A stretch of 64,000 bases of DNA from Semisulcospira habei (GCA_036245525.1 BTPG01000006.1:69125092-69189091); one strand, 5' to 3'; counted from the first letter of the stretch, positions 25,173-64,000 are shown. Numbers and translations are program-made. Notes: generated from the sequence alone by a model not told the origin.

Positions 25173-25699
25173 GAAACCAGTACGGTGTCACATGTGAATA
25201 GACGCCTCCATGCGCCATGCTGCAGAAAGAGCTCGTATACCTCCAATGACAAGATGTGAAACGAGGTGGACAGGGCGAAGTACTGGTTTCAGCTGGATTG
25301 GGCAGACGCCGACATGCACAGGGTGATGGAGCCGGTTGACAAGTAAGTATGTACACAGCACAGGCTGATGCCGAAGTACCTGCCACATGCACTTGTGACT
25401 GACATAATTACTTCCAGTGACTAAGCAGTACCACTGATGTAGAACTGTTATCGAAATTGAATGAATGTCCGCTATCAGCACCATGCTGTCGATTTTCGGC
25501 TTTGAATCGTTCGCGTAATTTGTATGTCGATGTTTCACTACCCCGCCTCTTTGTCTATGGGCCAAGATGCCTCCGACAATAAACCACTTTGACTTTGACT
25601 TTTTGACGAAACAAAACCAACAAAAAATGAAAAAAGGGACAAGCATCAAAAAAAGAAATACAAACAAATAATACAAAGGTACAAACGAATGAGTATGCA

Positions 25700-26110
25700 A
25701 CTTCAACTGTTCAATGCCAAGAAAACGTGAACACTACCCAACTGCAAGAGGTATAGATCCTCATGAGCCCCAGCAGTTGCGGGAGCTCATGAAGATCTAT
25801 GCCTCTTGCTGACACCACTTTTAATGCATGTTTCCGGGACATCTAGGTTTTTTGCCTTGAATTAACCCATTCAGCCCTGACACACTACAGCAGAAGATGG
25901 GTCTACCATGATAATTCAAGGGTAGTGCCAGATAAGCTTGGCGCCTAATCTGGCACTGCCCTTGAATTATCTTGGCCGATCCATCTCCTGCAACTGGTGC
26001 ATAGTCATTAGATGACGCCTCCACAATTTGGGAAATACGTGCGTCGGGCTGAATGAGTTAACGAAGACTGCAGAAACACCGTCTGCGTCTGCTGGCACTG
26101 AACGGGTTAA
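25700..26110. mobile_element. Family 1 hairpin element interrupted by a family 2 element
   Basis: The core hairpin is at 25744-25809 (GCAAGAGGTATAGATCCTCA / GATCTATGCCTCTTGC). Its distal part continues to CCTTGAATTAA at 25865, stops, and resumes as TTAACGAAGACTGCAG ... GGCACTGAACGGGTTAA at 26058-26110. The interruption is the complete family 2 element 25862-26061. Compare the uninterrupted paralogue at 6663-6831. Confidence 0.8.
25862..26061. mobile_element. TTAA hairpin element, family 2, complete
   Basis: Begins TTAACCCATTCAGCCCTGA and ends TCGGGCTGAATGAGTTAA. The core holds AATTCAAGGGTAGTGCCAGA, AGCTTGGCGCC and CTGGCACTGCCCTTGAATT. TTAA flanks both ends, and the flanking halves rejoin into a family 1 element. 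Confidence 0.85.
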
Positions 26111-26156
26111 CGCTAGATTCTATCTAGATCATTGTATATTAATCCTCCACTTACCA

Positions 26157-26333
<177 letters not shown>

Positions 26334-26339
26334 CAAAAC

Positions 26340-29300
26340 AAAATCCTGGAATCCACTTCATCCAAAACCCTCTACGCTACCATGAACACACTCCTAGGCA
26401 CTTCTAAAGACTCTCCTCTTCTCAACACACACAGCAAAGAAGAACTCCCGTCTGGAATAACAAAGCCTGCCCACAGTCTGAAGAATCTAACACAGACCCA
26501 TCTGTGAAATTTTTCAAATGTTTAAAATAATATGTCGTCTGTAAATTTTCTTTCACTAAATTTGCTAAAACGTTCACATCCACATCTATTTTTAAATCTC
26601 TCCTCTTCCCAACACACACAGCAAAGAAGAACTCCCGTCCGCTTTTTCCTCCTATTTCTCTGACAAAATCCAAAATTTGCGCAACACACTCGACACTGCC
26701 TTCTCCGCCTTGCCTTCCTGAACCCCCCCCCCCCCCCCCCCTTTTCCGGCACTCCCCTCTCGTCCTTCCGCCCCGTCTCTCAGGATGAAGTCCTCAAGAC
26801 CATAAAGTCCATGCCTTTCAAAACCTGCGAACTAGACCCCCTCCCAGCTTCTCTCTAACGGGACGGCCTCCCAAAACTTTTGCCCTTCATTACCGACATC
26901 ATCAACACATCTCTAGAGAATGGCTCCGTCCCCGATATCTTCAAGTCCGCCATCGTCCGTCCTCTCCTAAAAAAACACAACCTCGACCCAAACGAACTCA
27001 AAAACTAGTACTCAAACCAAGGGGAATCACAGCGCTGGACAGACAACAGTTAGATCCCCTGCCCCCGCCTATCAGGCACCCAATCGCCAGCCCACAGAGA
27101 AATACGCAGGTATAGAATAAGACAATCATTTCCATTCCTAATAAGAATGGATCAGGTCTCTTATATAACCCATGTCTTTCTCCGGAACTTAGGAAGTAGG
27201 CAGGAGAAACATACATACACAAACATGAAGGTGCGCTACTATATGTGGTCGGGTAAATACCCTGATTTCCCACAGTAGATGCACAGAACATTACACAACA
27301 ATGTAACGATACAAATTTTGCCTCGAGTTATACATGATACTCACAAACCAGATAGGTGAGGCTAGCGCTGGCAGAATTGTCAGTACTCAAACCAAGGGGA
27401 ATCACAGCGCTGGACAGACAACAGTTAGATCCCCTGCCCCCGCCTATCAGGCACCCAATCGCCAGCCCACAGAGAAATACGCAGGTATAGAATAAGACAA
27501 TCATTTCCATTCCTAATAAGAATGGATCAGGTCTCTTATATAACCCATGTCTTTCTCCGGAACTTAGGAAGTAGGCAGGAGAAACATACATACACAAACA
27601 TGAAGGTGCGCTACTATATGTGGTCGGGTAAATACCCTGATTTCCCACAGTAGATGCACAGAACATTACACAACAATGTAACGATACAAATTTTGCCTCG
27701 AGTTATACATGATACTCACAAACCAGATAGGTGAGGCTAGCGCTGGCAGAATTGTCAGTACTCAAACCAAGGGGAATCACAGCGCTGGACAGACAACAGT
27801 TAGATCCCCTGCCCCCGCCTATCAGGCACCCAATCGCCAGCCCACAGAGAAATACGCAGGTATAGAATAAGACAATCATTTCCATTCCTAATAAGAATGG
27901 ATCAGGTCTCTTATATAACCCATGTCTTTCTCCGGAACTTAGGAAGTAGGCAGGAGAAACATACATACACAAACATGAAGGTGCGCTACTATATGTGGTC
28001 GGGTAAATACCCTGATTTCCCACAGTAGATGCACAGAACATTACACAACAATGTAACGATACAAATTTTGCCTCGAGTTATACATGATACTCACAAACCA
28101 GATAGGTGAGGCTAGCGCTGGCAGAATTGTCAGTACTCAAACCAAGGGGAATCACAGCGCTGGACAGACAACAGTTAGATCCCCTGCCCCCGCCTATCAG
28201 GCACCCAATCGCCAGCCCACAGAGAAATACGCAGGTATAGAATAAGACAATCATTTCCATTCCTAATAAGAATGGATCAGGTCTCTTATATAACCCATGT
28301 CTTTCTCCGGAACTTAGGAAGTAGGCAGGAGAAACATACATACACAAACATGAAGGTGCGCTACTATATGTGGTCGGGTAAATACCCTGATTTCCCACAG
28401 TAGATGCACAGAACATTACACAACAATGTAACGATACAAATTTTGCCTCGAGTTATACATGATACTCACAAACCAGATAGGTGAGGCTAGCGCTGGCAGA
28501 ATTGTTTGTGTATGTATGTTTCTCCTGCCTACTTCCTAAGTTCCGGAGAAAGACATGGGTTATATAAGAGACCTGATCCATTCTTATTAGGAATGGAAAT
28601 GATTGTCTTATTCTATACCTGCGTATTTCTCTGTGGGCTGGCGATTGGGTGCCTGATAGGCGGGGGCAGGGGATCTAACTGTTGTCTGTCCAGCGCTGTG
28701 ATTCCCCTTGGTTTGAGTACTGACAATTCTGCCAGCGCTAGCCTCACCTATCTGGTTTGTGAGTATCATGTATAACTCGAGGCAAAATTTGTATCGTTAC
28801 ATTGTTGTGTAATGTTCTGTGCATCTACTGTGGGAAATCAGGGTATTTACCCGACCACATATAGTAGCGCACCTTCATGTTTGTGTATGTATGTTTCTCC
28901 TGCCTACTTCCTAAGTTCCGGAGAAAGACATGGGTTATATAAGAGACCTGATCCATTCTTATTAGGAATGGAAATGATTGTCTTATTCTATACCTGCGTA
29001 TTTCTCTGTGGGCTGGCGATTGGGTGCCTGATAGGCGGGGGCAGGGGATCTAACTGTTGTCTGTCCAGCGCTGTGATTCCCCTTGGTTTGAGTACTGACA
29101 ATTCTGCCAGCGCTAGCCTCACCTATCTGGTTTGTGAGAACTCAAAAACTACCGCCCAGTCTCCAATCTCTCTTTCCTGTCCAAGCTTCTTGAGAAGGTT
29201 GTCCTCAACCAACTCAACCTCCACCTCGCCGACAACAACCTCCTCAGTCCCTTCCAGTCTGCCTATCGCAAACATCACAGCACTAAAACAGCCCTTCTAC

Positions 29301-30484
29301 ATATCCTAAACGACCTGCTTCTCTCCACTGACTCGGGCAACATCTCCCTTCTTACGCTACTCGATCTCTCTGCCGCCTTCGACACCATAGACCACTCTAT
29401 CCTCCTCCACCGCCTTCACCACTCCTTTGGCATCACTGACTCTGCTCACTCCTGGTTTCTCTCCTACCTCTCCGACAGACAGCAGTCCGTCACCATCGAC
29501 GGCGTCTCCTCCAACCCAGTCAGGCTCTCCTGCGGCGTTCCACAGGGGTCCGTCCTGGGCCCGGTCCTTTTCACACTCTACACCTCTCCTCTGTCCAACA
29601 TCATCCAGTCTCACCACATACACCACCATCTCTACGCTGACGACTCACAACTAATAGACAAAGACAAACTCGACAACACTCAGACACTACTGAGACGCAC
29701 GGCTGACTGCTATGAAGACGTGAAAAACTGGATGACAGCAAACAAGCTCAAGCTGAACGACGACAAAACGAAAGCCGTGCTGGTAGGCACTCACCAGAAA
29801 CTTTCCCAGCTCCCTCCCTCTCTCCACCTTCAACTCGACAGCACCCCCATCTCCCTCTCTGACTCGGTCAATAACTTCGGCGTTATCATCGATTCCTCTC
29901 TTTCCATGACCAGCTTCGTCTCCGCCACGGTCCAGGCATGTTATTTCCACCTCCACCGCATCAGTCAGATCAGAAAATACCTCACTATCGAAGCTGCCAC
30001 TAAACTCGCTGTCTCTCTCATCTTATCTCGCATCGACTACTGCAACTCTCTCCTTTCCGGCCTTCCTCACTCTACCACTCTCACTCTCCAGCGCGTCCAG
30101 AACAATGCTGCCCGCCTCGTCCTCAGAAAGAAAAAATCCGACCACATCACTCCCCTGCTCAAGCTCCTTCACTGGCTCCCCATCCCCCAACGCATCCAAT
30201 ACAAGATTCTGTCTCTCTGCTACAAATCCCTCAACAACTACGCTCCTCAGTACCTATCTCTCCAACTTACTTCACCCCTACACTCCTTCCCGCTCCCTCC
30301 GCTCCGCCTCCGACCCTCTCCGCCTCCTCATCCTCCGCACCAAACTCAGCACTTTCGGCCCCCGATCCTTCTCCGTCTACGGTCCATCCACCTGGAACTC
30401 TCTCCCACTCTCTCTCCGTCATAAACACTCTCTCTCTCTCTCCTCCTTCCAGTCCGCCCTCAAAACTCACCTCTTTCAACAGTT
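26340..30484 (+). pseudogene. CR1/L2-like LINE ORF2, split by a repeat array
   Basis: The left part (26340-26993) has stops and frameshifts. It ends with the frame LEN[GS]SVPDIFKSAIVRPLL and HNLDPNELKN. The right part (29138-30484) resumes at YRPVSNLSFLSKLLEKV and continues with LDLSAAFDTIDHS, GVPQGSVLGPVLF and YADDSQL, the RT motifs. The right part is open from 29150 to about 30270, where a frameshift moves the C-terminus (GPRSFSVYGPSTWNSLPLSL) to another frame. The 27008-29137 insertion interrupts it. Assignment to CR1/L2 rests on motif style; the exact clade is uncertain. Confidence 0.8.
27008..29137. mobile_element. Inverted array of identical 375-bp units with 14-bp target duplication
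   Basis: Four head-to-tail units (period exactly 375, starting at 27008, 27383, 27758 and 28133) run in one orientation. At about 28504 the orientation flips and roughly 1.7 units follow on the other strand to 29137. Units look identical by eye. GAACTCAAAAACTA occurs immediately left (26994-27007) and right (29138-29151). Each unit carries a 112-codon frame (starts MFCASTVGNQ), but it is repeated DNA without gene context. Family unknown; related copies are at 41.6 and 45.7 kb. Confidence 0.9.
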
Positions 30485-30645
30485 CTAGCACTATATCACC
30501 ACTCCCCACCCCAAGCTGACCGTCGTAATGTATTTTCACTATTTGTGGTACGTGAGTCATTGTCTAAAGTGTGCGCATGCGTGTGCGAGTTGTGAGTGCG
30601 CGCTTAGAGTTATAATTATTATAAGTTAAGCGCATTATAAATACC

Positions 30646-33334
<2,689 letters not shown>

Positions 33335-33590
33335 GTGCACATTTTTTCGTGGTGTACAATTTGTAATCCATCAAACATAGAGACATGCAAACCAGAAAAA
33401 AAAGTGCTGCTGAGATTTTGCTGTAATATTTATGTGCAAATATTGCTTGTTTTGGAAATTCGTATATCAGCAAGTTTGCATTAGGTATTAAGACATATAA
33501 TGTTGTATAAAAAGACAGATAAAGTAAATGGATCATCTTTTACGCACGTTAGATAGCCAGGTGGTACTCATAAAACTGCATTAAAAAAAC

Positions 33591-33875
33591 TTAACCCCTT
33601 CACTGCCACTGTACGTACATGTCACGTGCATTTGTGTTTCTGAAATCTTGGTTCATTCAATGTCCAAAAACAACACCGTCCAAGAAACATCAATAAAAAT
33701 TGGTTTCAGCAAGAGGCACAGATCGTGAGCCCCCGCAGTCGCGAGGGTGGGGGGGGGGGGAAGGTGCGGGGGGGAGCGTGGGGGGTGGGGGGTGAGGGGT
33801 GGTGGGAGGGGCTGATGAGGATATACGTCTCTTGCATTTGTATCGTGTTCACTTTTTTTCGGCAGTGATGGGGTT
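33591..33875. mobile_element. TTAA hairpin element, family 1, with G-rich expansion
   Basis: Begins TTAACCCCTTCACTGCCACT and ends near GGCAGTGATGGGGTTCA. The core is broken by a G-rich tract (33748-33812). GCAAGAGGCACAGATCGTGAG and GATATACGTCTCTTGC are the remaining arms. Confidence 0.7.
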
Positions 33876-33937
33876 CATCTAGCCGGCTAAAAACGCTGCG
33901 GAGGCTCATGATGATCTATGCCTTCTGCAGATAGTGT

Positions 33938-34017
33938 TTAACTCATTGGAGACGTGCCGCCTCCGGATATGCGGCGTAGACCGCGTATCCGGAGTCGGCA
34001 CGTCTCCAATGAGTTAA
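33938..34017. mobile_element. TTAA hairpin element, distinct 80-bp palindrome
   Basis: TTAACTCATTGGAGACGTGC at the left is matched exactly by GCACGTCTCCAATGAGTTAA at the right. The arms continue through CTCCGGATA with only a few mismatches. It is a compact member of the TTAA foldback group, with a core unlike families 1-3. Confidence 0.85.
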
Positions 34018-34196
34018 AGGACTGCTCCATATCGCGTGCATATATCTTGACTCTTGACATGTATCGATTCACCGGACGACAGTTCCAATCAGGAAGTGGG
34101 AAAGCAAACCTTTCCAGGACGGGAGGGAGCTAGAACACGGTGCCTGGCACGCACACACACGCTCAGCAAAATATACAACTGTCTATTGCGCACATA

Positions 34197-34243
34197 TGCC
34201 TCCCCACCCACCCATTTATAGAATGGGTGGGTGGGGAGGCATT
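34197..34243. repeat. Short perfect inverted repeat
   Basis: GCCTCCCCACCCACCCAT and ATGGGTGGGTGGGGAGGC flank TTATAGA. There is no TTAA at the ends. Confidence 0.85.
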
Positions 34244-34676
34244 TGTGTACTGGATACGTTGTGCGTGCGCGTGCGTGCGTGAGTGCGTCGATCAGCCTCT
34301 GATAGTAGGCGTATACTTGTGTGTTAGTGCTATCGTTAGAAACGAGTACGCTTACGTCATGAATTATTAGAATTTTTACAGAACCGGATGACCGAATGTG
34401 ATGTTAAAGACCATACAGCTGTATACAACATAATTAGTCACTGGGTCGTGTGTTCTGGCGTGATGTGGTGTCCTTTGACGATTATACGAATCAGTTGACG
34501 TGCATCGACCATGCTAGTGTAAGACTAATGGTTGTCAAACTTCAGTTCAAATGTATGGTTTGTTTACCATGGCGCCAGCCAAGCCGAATAAGTACTACAC
34601 TTGGACAAGTTGAAATGTCATTTTTGACATGCTCTATTTCCATGTGTATGTGAATTATATAATTTCTTTTTCCTAG

Positions 34677-60507
<25,831 letters not shown>

Positions 60508-60568
60508 GTCAGCTGAAAATTTCCATAATTTCTTATCAAACCACTTGCTTCATTTTCTTTGTAGCAGG

Positions 60569-60768
60569 TTAACCCTTCCCTGCCACTGTACCTACATATT
60601 TACTTCTGAAATCTTTGTTAAGTCAACGACCAAGAAACATGGATACAAATTGGTCTCAGCAGTAAGCATAGATCCTCATGAACCACCGCATGTGCAGGGG
60701 CTCATGAGGATCTATGTCTCTTGAGGTTGGATTGTGTTCACTTTTTATTTAGCAGTAAAAGGGGTTAA
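60569..60768. mobile_element. TTAA hairpin element, family 1
   Basis: TTAACCCTTCCCTGCCACTG to AGCAGTAAAAGGGGTTAA. Core ATAGATCCTCATGAACCACC / GGGGCTCATGAGGATCTATG. Confidence 0.85.
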
Positions 60769-61851
60769 ACAAGCAGCACACCGACTTCCTGGCTTTATGT
60801 GCCACTGTGCGACGCGCATTGGATATTAGCGTTGTTCCATGTCAGGGGCGAATCAGTTACCTTTTTGTTTCAACCTGGCTGTAACGCACGCAGACTTTCC
60901 TCCAGTCGCACGTACAGACTCTCGCACAACAGACGCATACACCGCCACTGACTCAGACGGGCGTATTCACGTGATAAACTCAACACACTAGCTCTCTCTA
61001 AGACCTGTGGGTCTTTATGTTAATAAAACTACGAAAACGCTATCAAAATTATATACACCACCCTTCCTAACTGCAGGCACATCAACACCGCATACACACA
61101 CGCAATGTAAATGCCAGGCTAGGTAATTGTCTCTCACATTCCAACCTGTTTGGTGTTCTCGCCTGGCTACGTTCTGTCCTTTCACGTCTAGGCGTGAAAG
61201 TCCTTCGTCGTACGCTCCCGAGTCGTCATGTTTCTCGTACCGTGGACGTCCTCGTAGCTCGCTCTGTATCGTAGTGCTTGCTGGCCCGGGTGTCTCGGCA
61301 CCGGTCGCTCACTCCCTGAGTGAAGAGATGAAGAGATGACCTCCCAATAGGTCCTTCGGCGGTAGCCTCTGGTGACTGACGTCTCGGCGTCCGTCGCTTC
61401 GCTCCGCTCCCCGCCGTGAGATGGCCTTAGTCGCCTGCTCGGCGTTAAACCCAAATAACTCGCTCCGCTCCGACAAGCACTCTGAATAAATAATAAAGTC
61501 ATAAATCATAACACTTGCTAAACACACAAATATTGGATAATATGAGATACATTACGTAACCTGGCTGATAAAATAACTCGCACATTCATACACACACACG
61601 TGCTTCATAACCCGAACTACTTTTGTAACACCCCATAACTCTGTCACTGCCTTAACACAGACTATAACCTGAGAGAGGGGAGTTGTGGGTGTTTTTCGAC
61701 AATTTATATCTATCCCAAATTTCCGGGATTTTGAGACCACAAATTTCCACGCCTTTCCTCCGCCCAATTTTCTTGGTTTTCTCCTTTTTTTTTGGTAAAA
61801 TAAAGGTTTCCAAAATCAATGACATTAAAATTAATATTTTTTTATTATAAA
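60769..61851. other. Presumed left end of Polinton, including TIR; boundary not placed
   Basis: No coding frame is convincing. Contains repeated CGCTCCGCTCC / TCGCTTCGCTCCGC phrases and a GC-rich stretch (61180-61480) that changes to AT-rich sequence typical of the following ORFs at about 61480. Polintons have TIRs of hundreds of bp and 6-bp target duplications (family knowledge). Locating them needs the other end, which lies outside the window. Confidence 0.4.
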
Positions 61852-62379
61852 ATGAATCAAGACGAATTACTTCTTCTAAACGATATTAATGCTGTAGAAA
61901 ACAAAGACTTAGACTTGAAAAAACAGCGCCTTCTTTCTGTAGTTGTGTCAGGCAAGTCAAAGACTTATCTCGGTAAACAATACATGACAGAGGATATTGA
62001 ATCTCTTACCTCTGATGAACTAATCAAGCTTCATTCAAAATATGAAAACCACATCGCTTCACTAATGACACGTGATTTAAGTCGATCTCTTGTTTGCCTA
62101 TACACAAAAGCAGTGAGTCACTTTCTACCTGTGGATAGTGACAGCCTATCACACGACCTTGAAAGCAATCCTATTGTTTCAAGTTCAATTGGCAAATTAG
62201 CATGCGTCATGTTTTACAAGTTTGGAAATTACCTTGCACCTGTCGTAACCTTACTTGTTACTGGGAGTCATATTGATTTCTCAAAAATAAATTTTACTGC
62301 AGAAGAAAATGGACGAAACCCAGACGACTCCACAACCGAACCCCAGTCCAGTTTTGACACAGGTTCAAACTGTGACTAA
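61852..62379 (+). CDS. Polinton-associated protein, unknown function
   Basis: About 175 codons from ATG 61852 (MNQDELLLLNDI). An upstream in-frame ATG at 61819 would add 11 residues of poor composition. The N-terminal half is charged and looks helical. A central hydrophobic stretch (GKLACVMFYKFGNYLAPVV, then TLLVTG) could insert in membrane. By recollection, proteins of this style accompany Polinton integrases in invertebrates, but I cannot name a function. The 3' end overlaps the next ORF by about 70 bp in another frame. AT-rich compared with the host exons. Confidence 0.7.
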   Translation: MNQDELLLLNDINAVENKDLDLKKQRLLSVVVSGKSKTYLGKQYMTEDIESLTSDELIKLHSKYENHIASLMTRDLSRSLVCLYTKAVSHFLPVDSDSLSHDLESNPIVSSSIGKLACVMFYKFGNYLAPVVTLLVTGSHIDFSKINFTAEENGRNPDDSTTEPQSSFDTGSNCD

Positions 62380-62777
62380 GGCTAAAAGCCCAGGTCGCGT
62401 TGAGGCAGGAAAAAAATTAGCCGAATGGAACAGGCAAAAAAAAATTACAGCTTCAAGCACAAATAGAAAAGGCTCATGTGACTGACCCACCGTCAGGACT
62501 GTCACTACCATCAGGACCAACACCGACAGGACACCCTCATCAAGGTGAGAGACAAACAACTAAGTCTGACCCCCGCCCTGACCCCGAACCTCAATCAACA
62601 AAATATATAATTGCCGGATTTGTTGCCGGATTTGGTTACGTAGGTTATCAATTATACAAAAAATACAAACCACAGACTCGTACAGTGACCAGAAAATCAG
62701 ACACTCCAAAAACAAAACCAGAAGTCGCCACATTACCAGTAACACCCAAAGCCGTTGACCCATTTTATATGCAGTAA
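62309..62777 (+). CDS. Polinton small protein with frame break at an A9 run
   Basis: Frame 1 from ATG 62309 starts MDETQTTPQPNPSPVLTQVQ, has GRVEAGKKLAEWNR, and stops at 62485. The +1 frame is open from the A9 tract (62436-62444) to 62777. That frame has no ATG of its own upstream of its Pro-rich part, but carries a C-terminal membrane-like segment (YIIAGFVAGFGYVGYQLYKK). The two frames are therefore most simply one gene with a one-base length difference in the A run. This may be mutation, sequencing error or slippage. Function unknown; a single-span membrane protein is suggested. Confidence 0.6.
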
Positions 62778-62813
62778 ATAAAAAATATTATTTTAATTTT
62801 TCTTGCCTAAGAA

Positions 62814-63044
62814 ATGAATGACACAAAGAACTTGATGAACCTTGTCTATCACTCTGCCGTGATAAGTGGACTAGCAGTAGCTTATTCTATGCTAGGAAAA
62901 AGTCTACTCAAAATGAAATCAGCAGACTTGAGTAGACTCGATTTCGAAGACAGCGCTAAGCTAATTGTAGTCGTTACAGCGTCGTTTGCGACAAAAGATT
63001 TTCTTGTCAAGCAGGGAATTATTCCCGAAAATGTTTCTATGTAA
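62814..63044 (+). CDS. Polinton small hydrophobic protein
   Basis: 76 codons. Two hydrophobic stretches (SAVISGLAVAYSMLG and AKLIVVVTASFAT) flank a basic middle. The tail DFLVKQGIIPENVSM is conserved-looking. Located 36 bp after the previous ORF and 11 bp before the next on the same strand, as in compact viral-type gene clusters. I recall similar short proteins next to Polinton integrases, but no function is known to me. Confidence 0.7.
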   Translation: MNDTKNLMNLVYHSAVISGLAVAYSMLGKSLLKMKSADLSRLDFEDSAKLIVVVTASFATKDFLVKQGIIPENVSM

Positions 63045-63055
63045 ATAAAAATAAT

Positions 63056-63490
63056 ATGGCGACGATAGCTATTATGATTGGTGGGGCAGTTGTTAACGCC
63101 CTCGCGTTCAGTGGCTCTAATTATCTCTTTTCAAAAATGGGTAGAGAGGAATCTGCAGAAGAAATGAAACGTCACAATGAGGCAACAGAAAAACTTGCTC
63201 AAGCCCAGCAGGAATATGAAAAGAATAGAATTGAGAAACTTGATTTCATCAATGAAAAACTCAGGCTTGAAGGCCACGCACAACATACATTTTCAAATAC
63301 AGACGAAGCAATCAGGGAATATTTTCTTGTCACGGGTGAAGACATGTCTATCCCAAAACCGAAACTAAGTGACTATTACAAACCGAGTACAGAACAAAGA
63401 AACGGAGAGATAATCTTTGTTCTAGTGGGAATGACATTTGTTTATTTTACAGGAGTTTTCATTGCTAGAAAAAATGGCAGCCGAAAATAA
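63056..63490 (+). CDS. Polinton membrane/coiled-coil protein
   Basis: 144 codons. N-terminal hydrophobic segment (MATIAIMIGGAVVNALAFSG), central charged helix likely to form a coiled coil (EEMKRHNEATEKLAQAQQEY), then LDFINEKLRLEGHAQHTF, and a C-terminal membrane segment (IIFVLVGMTFVYFTGVFIA). This N- and C-anchored layout is seen in Polinton neighbours of the integrase (recollection). It overlaps the integrase start by 17 bp. Confidence 0.75.
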   Translation: MATIAIMIGGAVVNALAFSGSNYLFSKMGREESAEEMKRHNEATEKLAQAQQEYEKNRIEKLDFINEKLRLEGHAQHTFSNTDEAIREYFLVTGEDMSIPKPKLSDYYKPSTEQRNGEIIFVLVGMTFVYFTGVFIARKNGSRK

Positions 63491-64000
63491 ACTATCAAAA
63501 ATATATTACTCTCCATCAGGCTATTGGAAAGGGCAAACAGCTATTCAGAAATTACATGCCGCTGTGGGCGGAGATATAACACTCAATCAAGTCAAGCAAT
63601 GGTTACAGAGACAGGCAATTTGGCAGATATATCTCCCTGCTCCAAGAAAAATAACAAGACCCCATTTTGAAAACACATCACCAAATGACACGCACCAAAT
63701 GGACCTCCTGTTTCTTCCACACGATACAATAAGAAAGAAACGATACAAGTATGCACTGACTGTTGTAGACATTGCTTCAAGGTACAAAGACGCTGAACCC
63801 ATATCTGACAAAACTGCTAACACTGTTGCTACTGCTTTATCAAAAATATATAGTCGAGGCCCTTTAAGATACCCCAGACTAGTGCAGGTTGATGATGGAT
63901 CTGAATTTAAGGGCGCAGTTAATCAGTTATTTGCTAAGCATGGCGTACTGGTCAGACGTGGTATTCCAGGCGTGCACAGATCGCAGGCAATTGTTGAAAA
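63474..64000 (+). CDS. Maverick/Polinton retrovirus-like DDE integrase, partial (N-terminal)
   Basis: Open from ATG 63474 to the window edge, about 175 codons. The catalytic triad of the rve fold is visible: Asp77 in THQMDLLFLP, Asp141 in VQVDDGSEFKG and Glu176 at the last codon in HRSQAIVE. It begins with KIYYSPSGYWKG and QAIWQIYLPAPRKI, the N-terminal region typical of Polinton integrases. The enzyme would cut and join the element ends to host DNA. No lesion is seen in the visible part. The C-terminal domain is outside the window. Confidence 0.9.
   Translation, partial: MAAENKLSKIYYSPSGYWKGQTAIQKLHAAVGGDITLNQVKQWLQRQAIWQIYLPAPRKITRPHFENTSPNDTHQMDLLFLPHDTIRKKRYKYALTVVDIASRYKDAEPISDKTANTVATALSKIYSRGPLRYPRLVQVDDGSEFKGAVNQLFAKHGVLVRRGIPGVHRSQAIVE

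Noticed and set aside
25188..25706. 172-codon minus-strand ORF
   Set aside because: Composition is biased by T-rich low-complexity sequence and no motif is visible.
27008..29137. Hammerhead ribozyme in the 375-bp unit
   Set aside because: ACCTGATCCATTC / GGAATGGAAAT looks superficially similar, but the CUGAUGA core is not intact and no matching stem III cleavage site was found.
27328..29309. Repeated 112-codon ORF (MFCASTVGNQ...) as a multi-copy gene
   Set aside because: It lies in identical repeat units, is interrupted in older copies (41.6 and 45.7 kb), and has no start or splice context. Open by chance because the units are young.
33938..34017. Telomere-like TTAACCC signal
   Set aside because: Animal telomeres are TTAGGG/CCCTAA. 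TTAACCC occurs once at each element end, not in tandem.

Overview
The window looks like ordinary animal nuclear DNA, most probably from a marine gastropod mollusc (inference). Genes have short exons with GT/AG introns. Microsatellites such as (TA)n, (GT)n, (GA)n, (TGAT)n and (TAA)n are very dense. LINE fragments, tRNA-derived SINEs, pogo-like elements and foldback elements are common. I see no operons, no bacterial signals, no CRISPR array and no rRNA.

The main gene lies on the + strand from about 34.7 kb to beyond 60.5 kb. I could chain 16 exons with matching intron phases into 866 uninterrupted codons (2,598 nt). They encode an extracellular protein: a signal peptide split by an intron, a short Cys-rich segment, a hydrophobic segment, then three repeats of one HYR domain followed by two Sushi/CCP domains, and a C-terminal region with an RKRR furin-type site. 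The 3' end of the gene is not in the window.

From 61.85 kb to the right edge lies a block of closely spaced + strand ORFs that ends in the N-terminal part of a DDE integrase (63474 to >64000). This is the edge of a Maverick/Polinton element, apparently sitting in an intron or downstream of the HYR/CCP gene.

The left half (1-34 kb) is a repeat landscape. It holds a possible piggyBac-type element with a perfect 156-bp-arm palindrome (18-1476), LINE fragments (8.9-9.5, 22.7-23.2, 24.2-24.8, 26.3-30.5 and 31.0-33.2 kb), a pogo/Tigger-like element (13148-14039), SINEs, and a dispersed 'AGGTCA-rich' repeat. There are also a few unassigned exon-like ORFs. One LINE is split by a 2.1-kb array of 375-bp units in inverted orientation with a 14-bp target duplication.

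The most unusual pattern is a set of short foldback elements, at least three sequence families and more than 20 copies. Well-preserved copies begin TTAACCC (or TTAACTC) and end GGGTTAA (or GAGTTAA). Two are nested inside other members exactly at TTAA, and a paralogous empty site for one of them is also in the window. This supports piggyBac-style mobilisation of palindromic MITEs.
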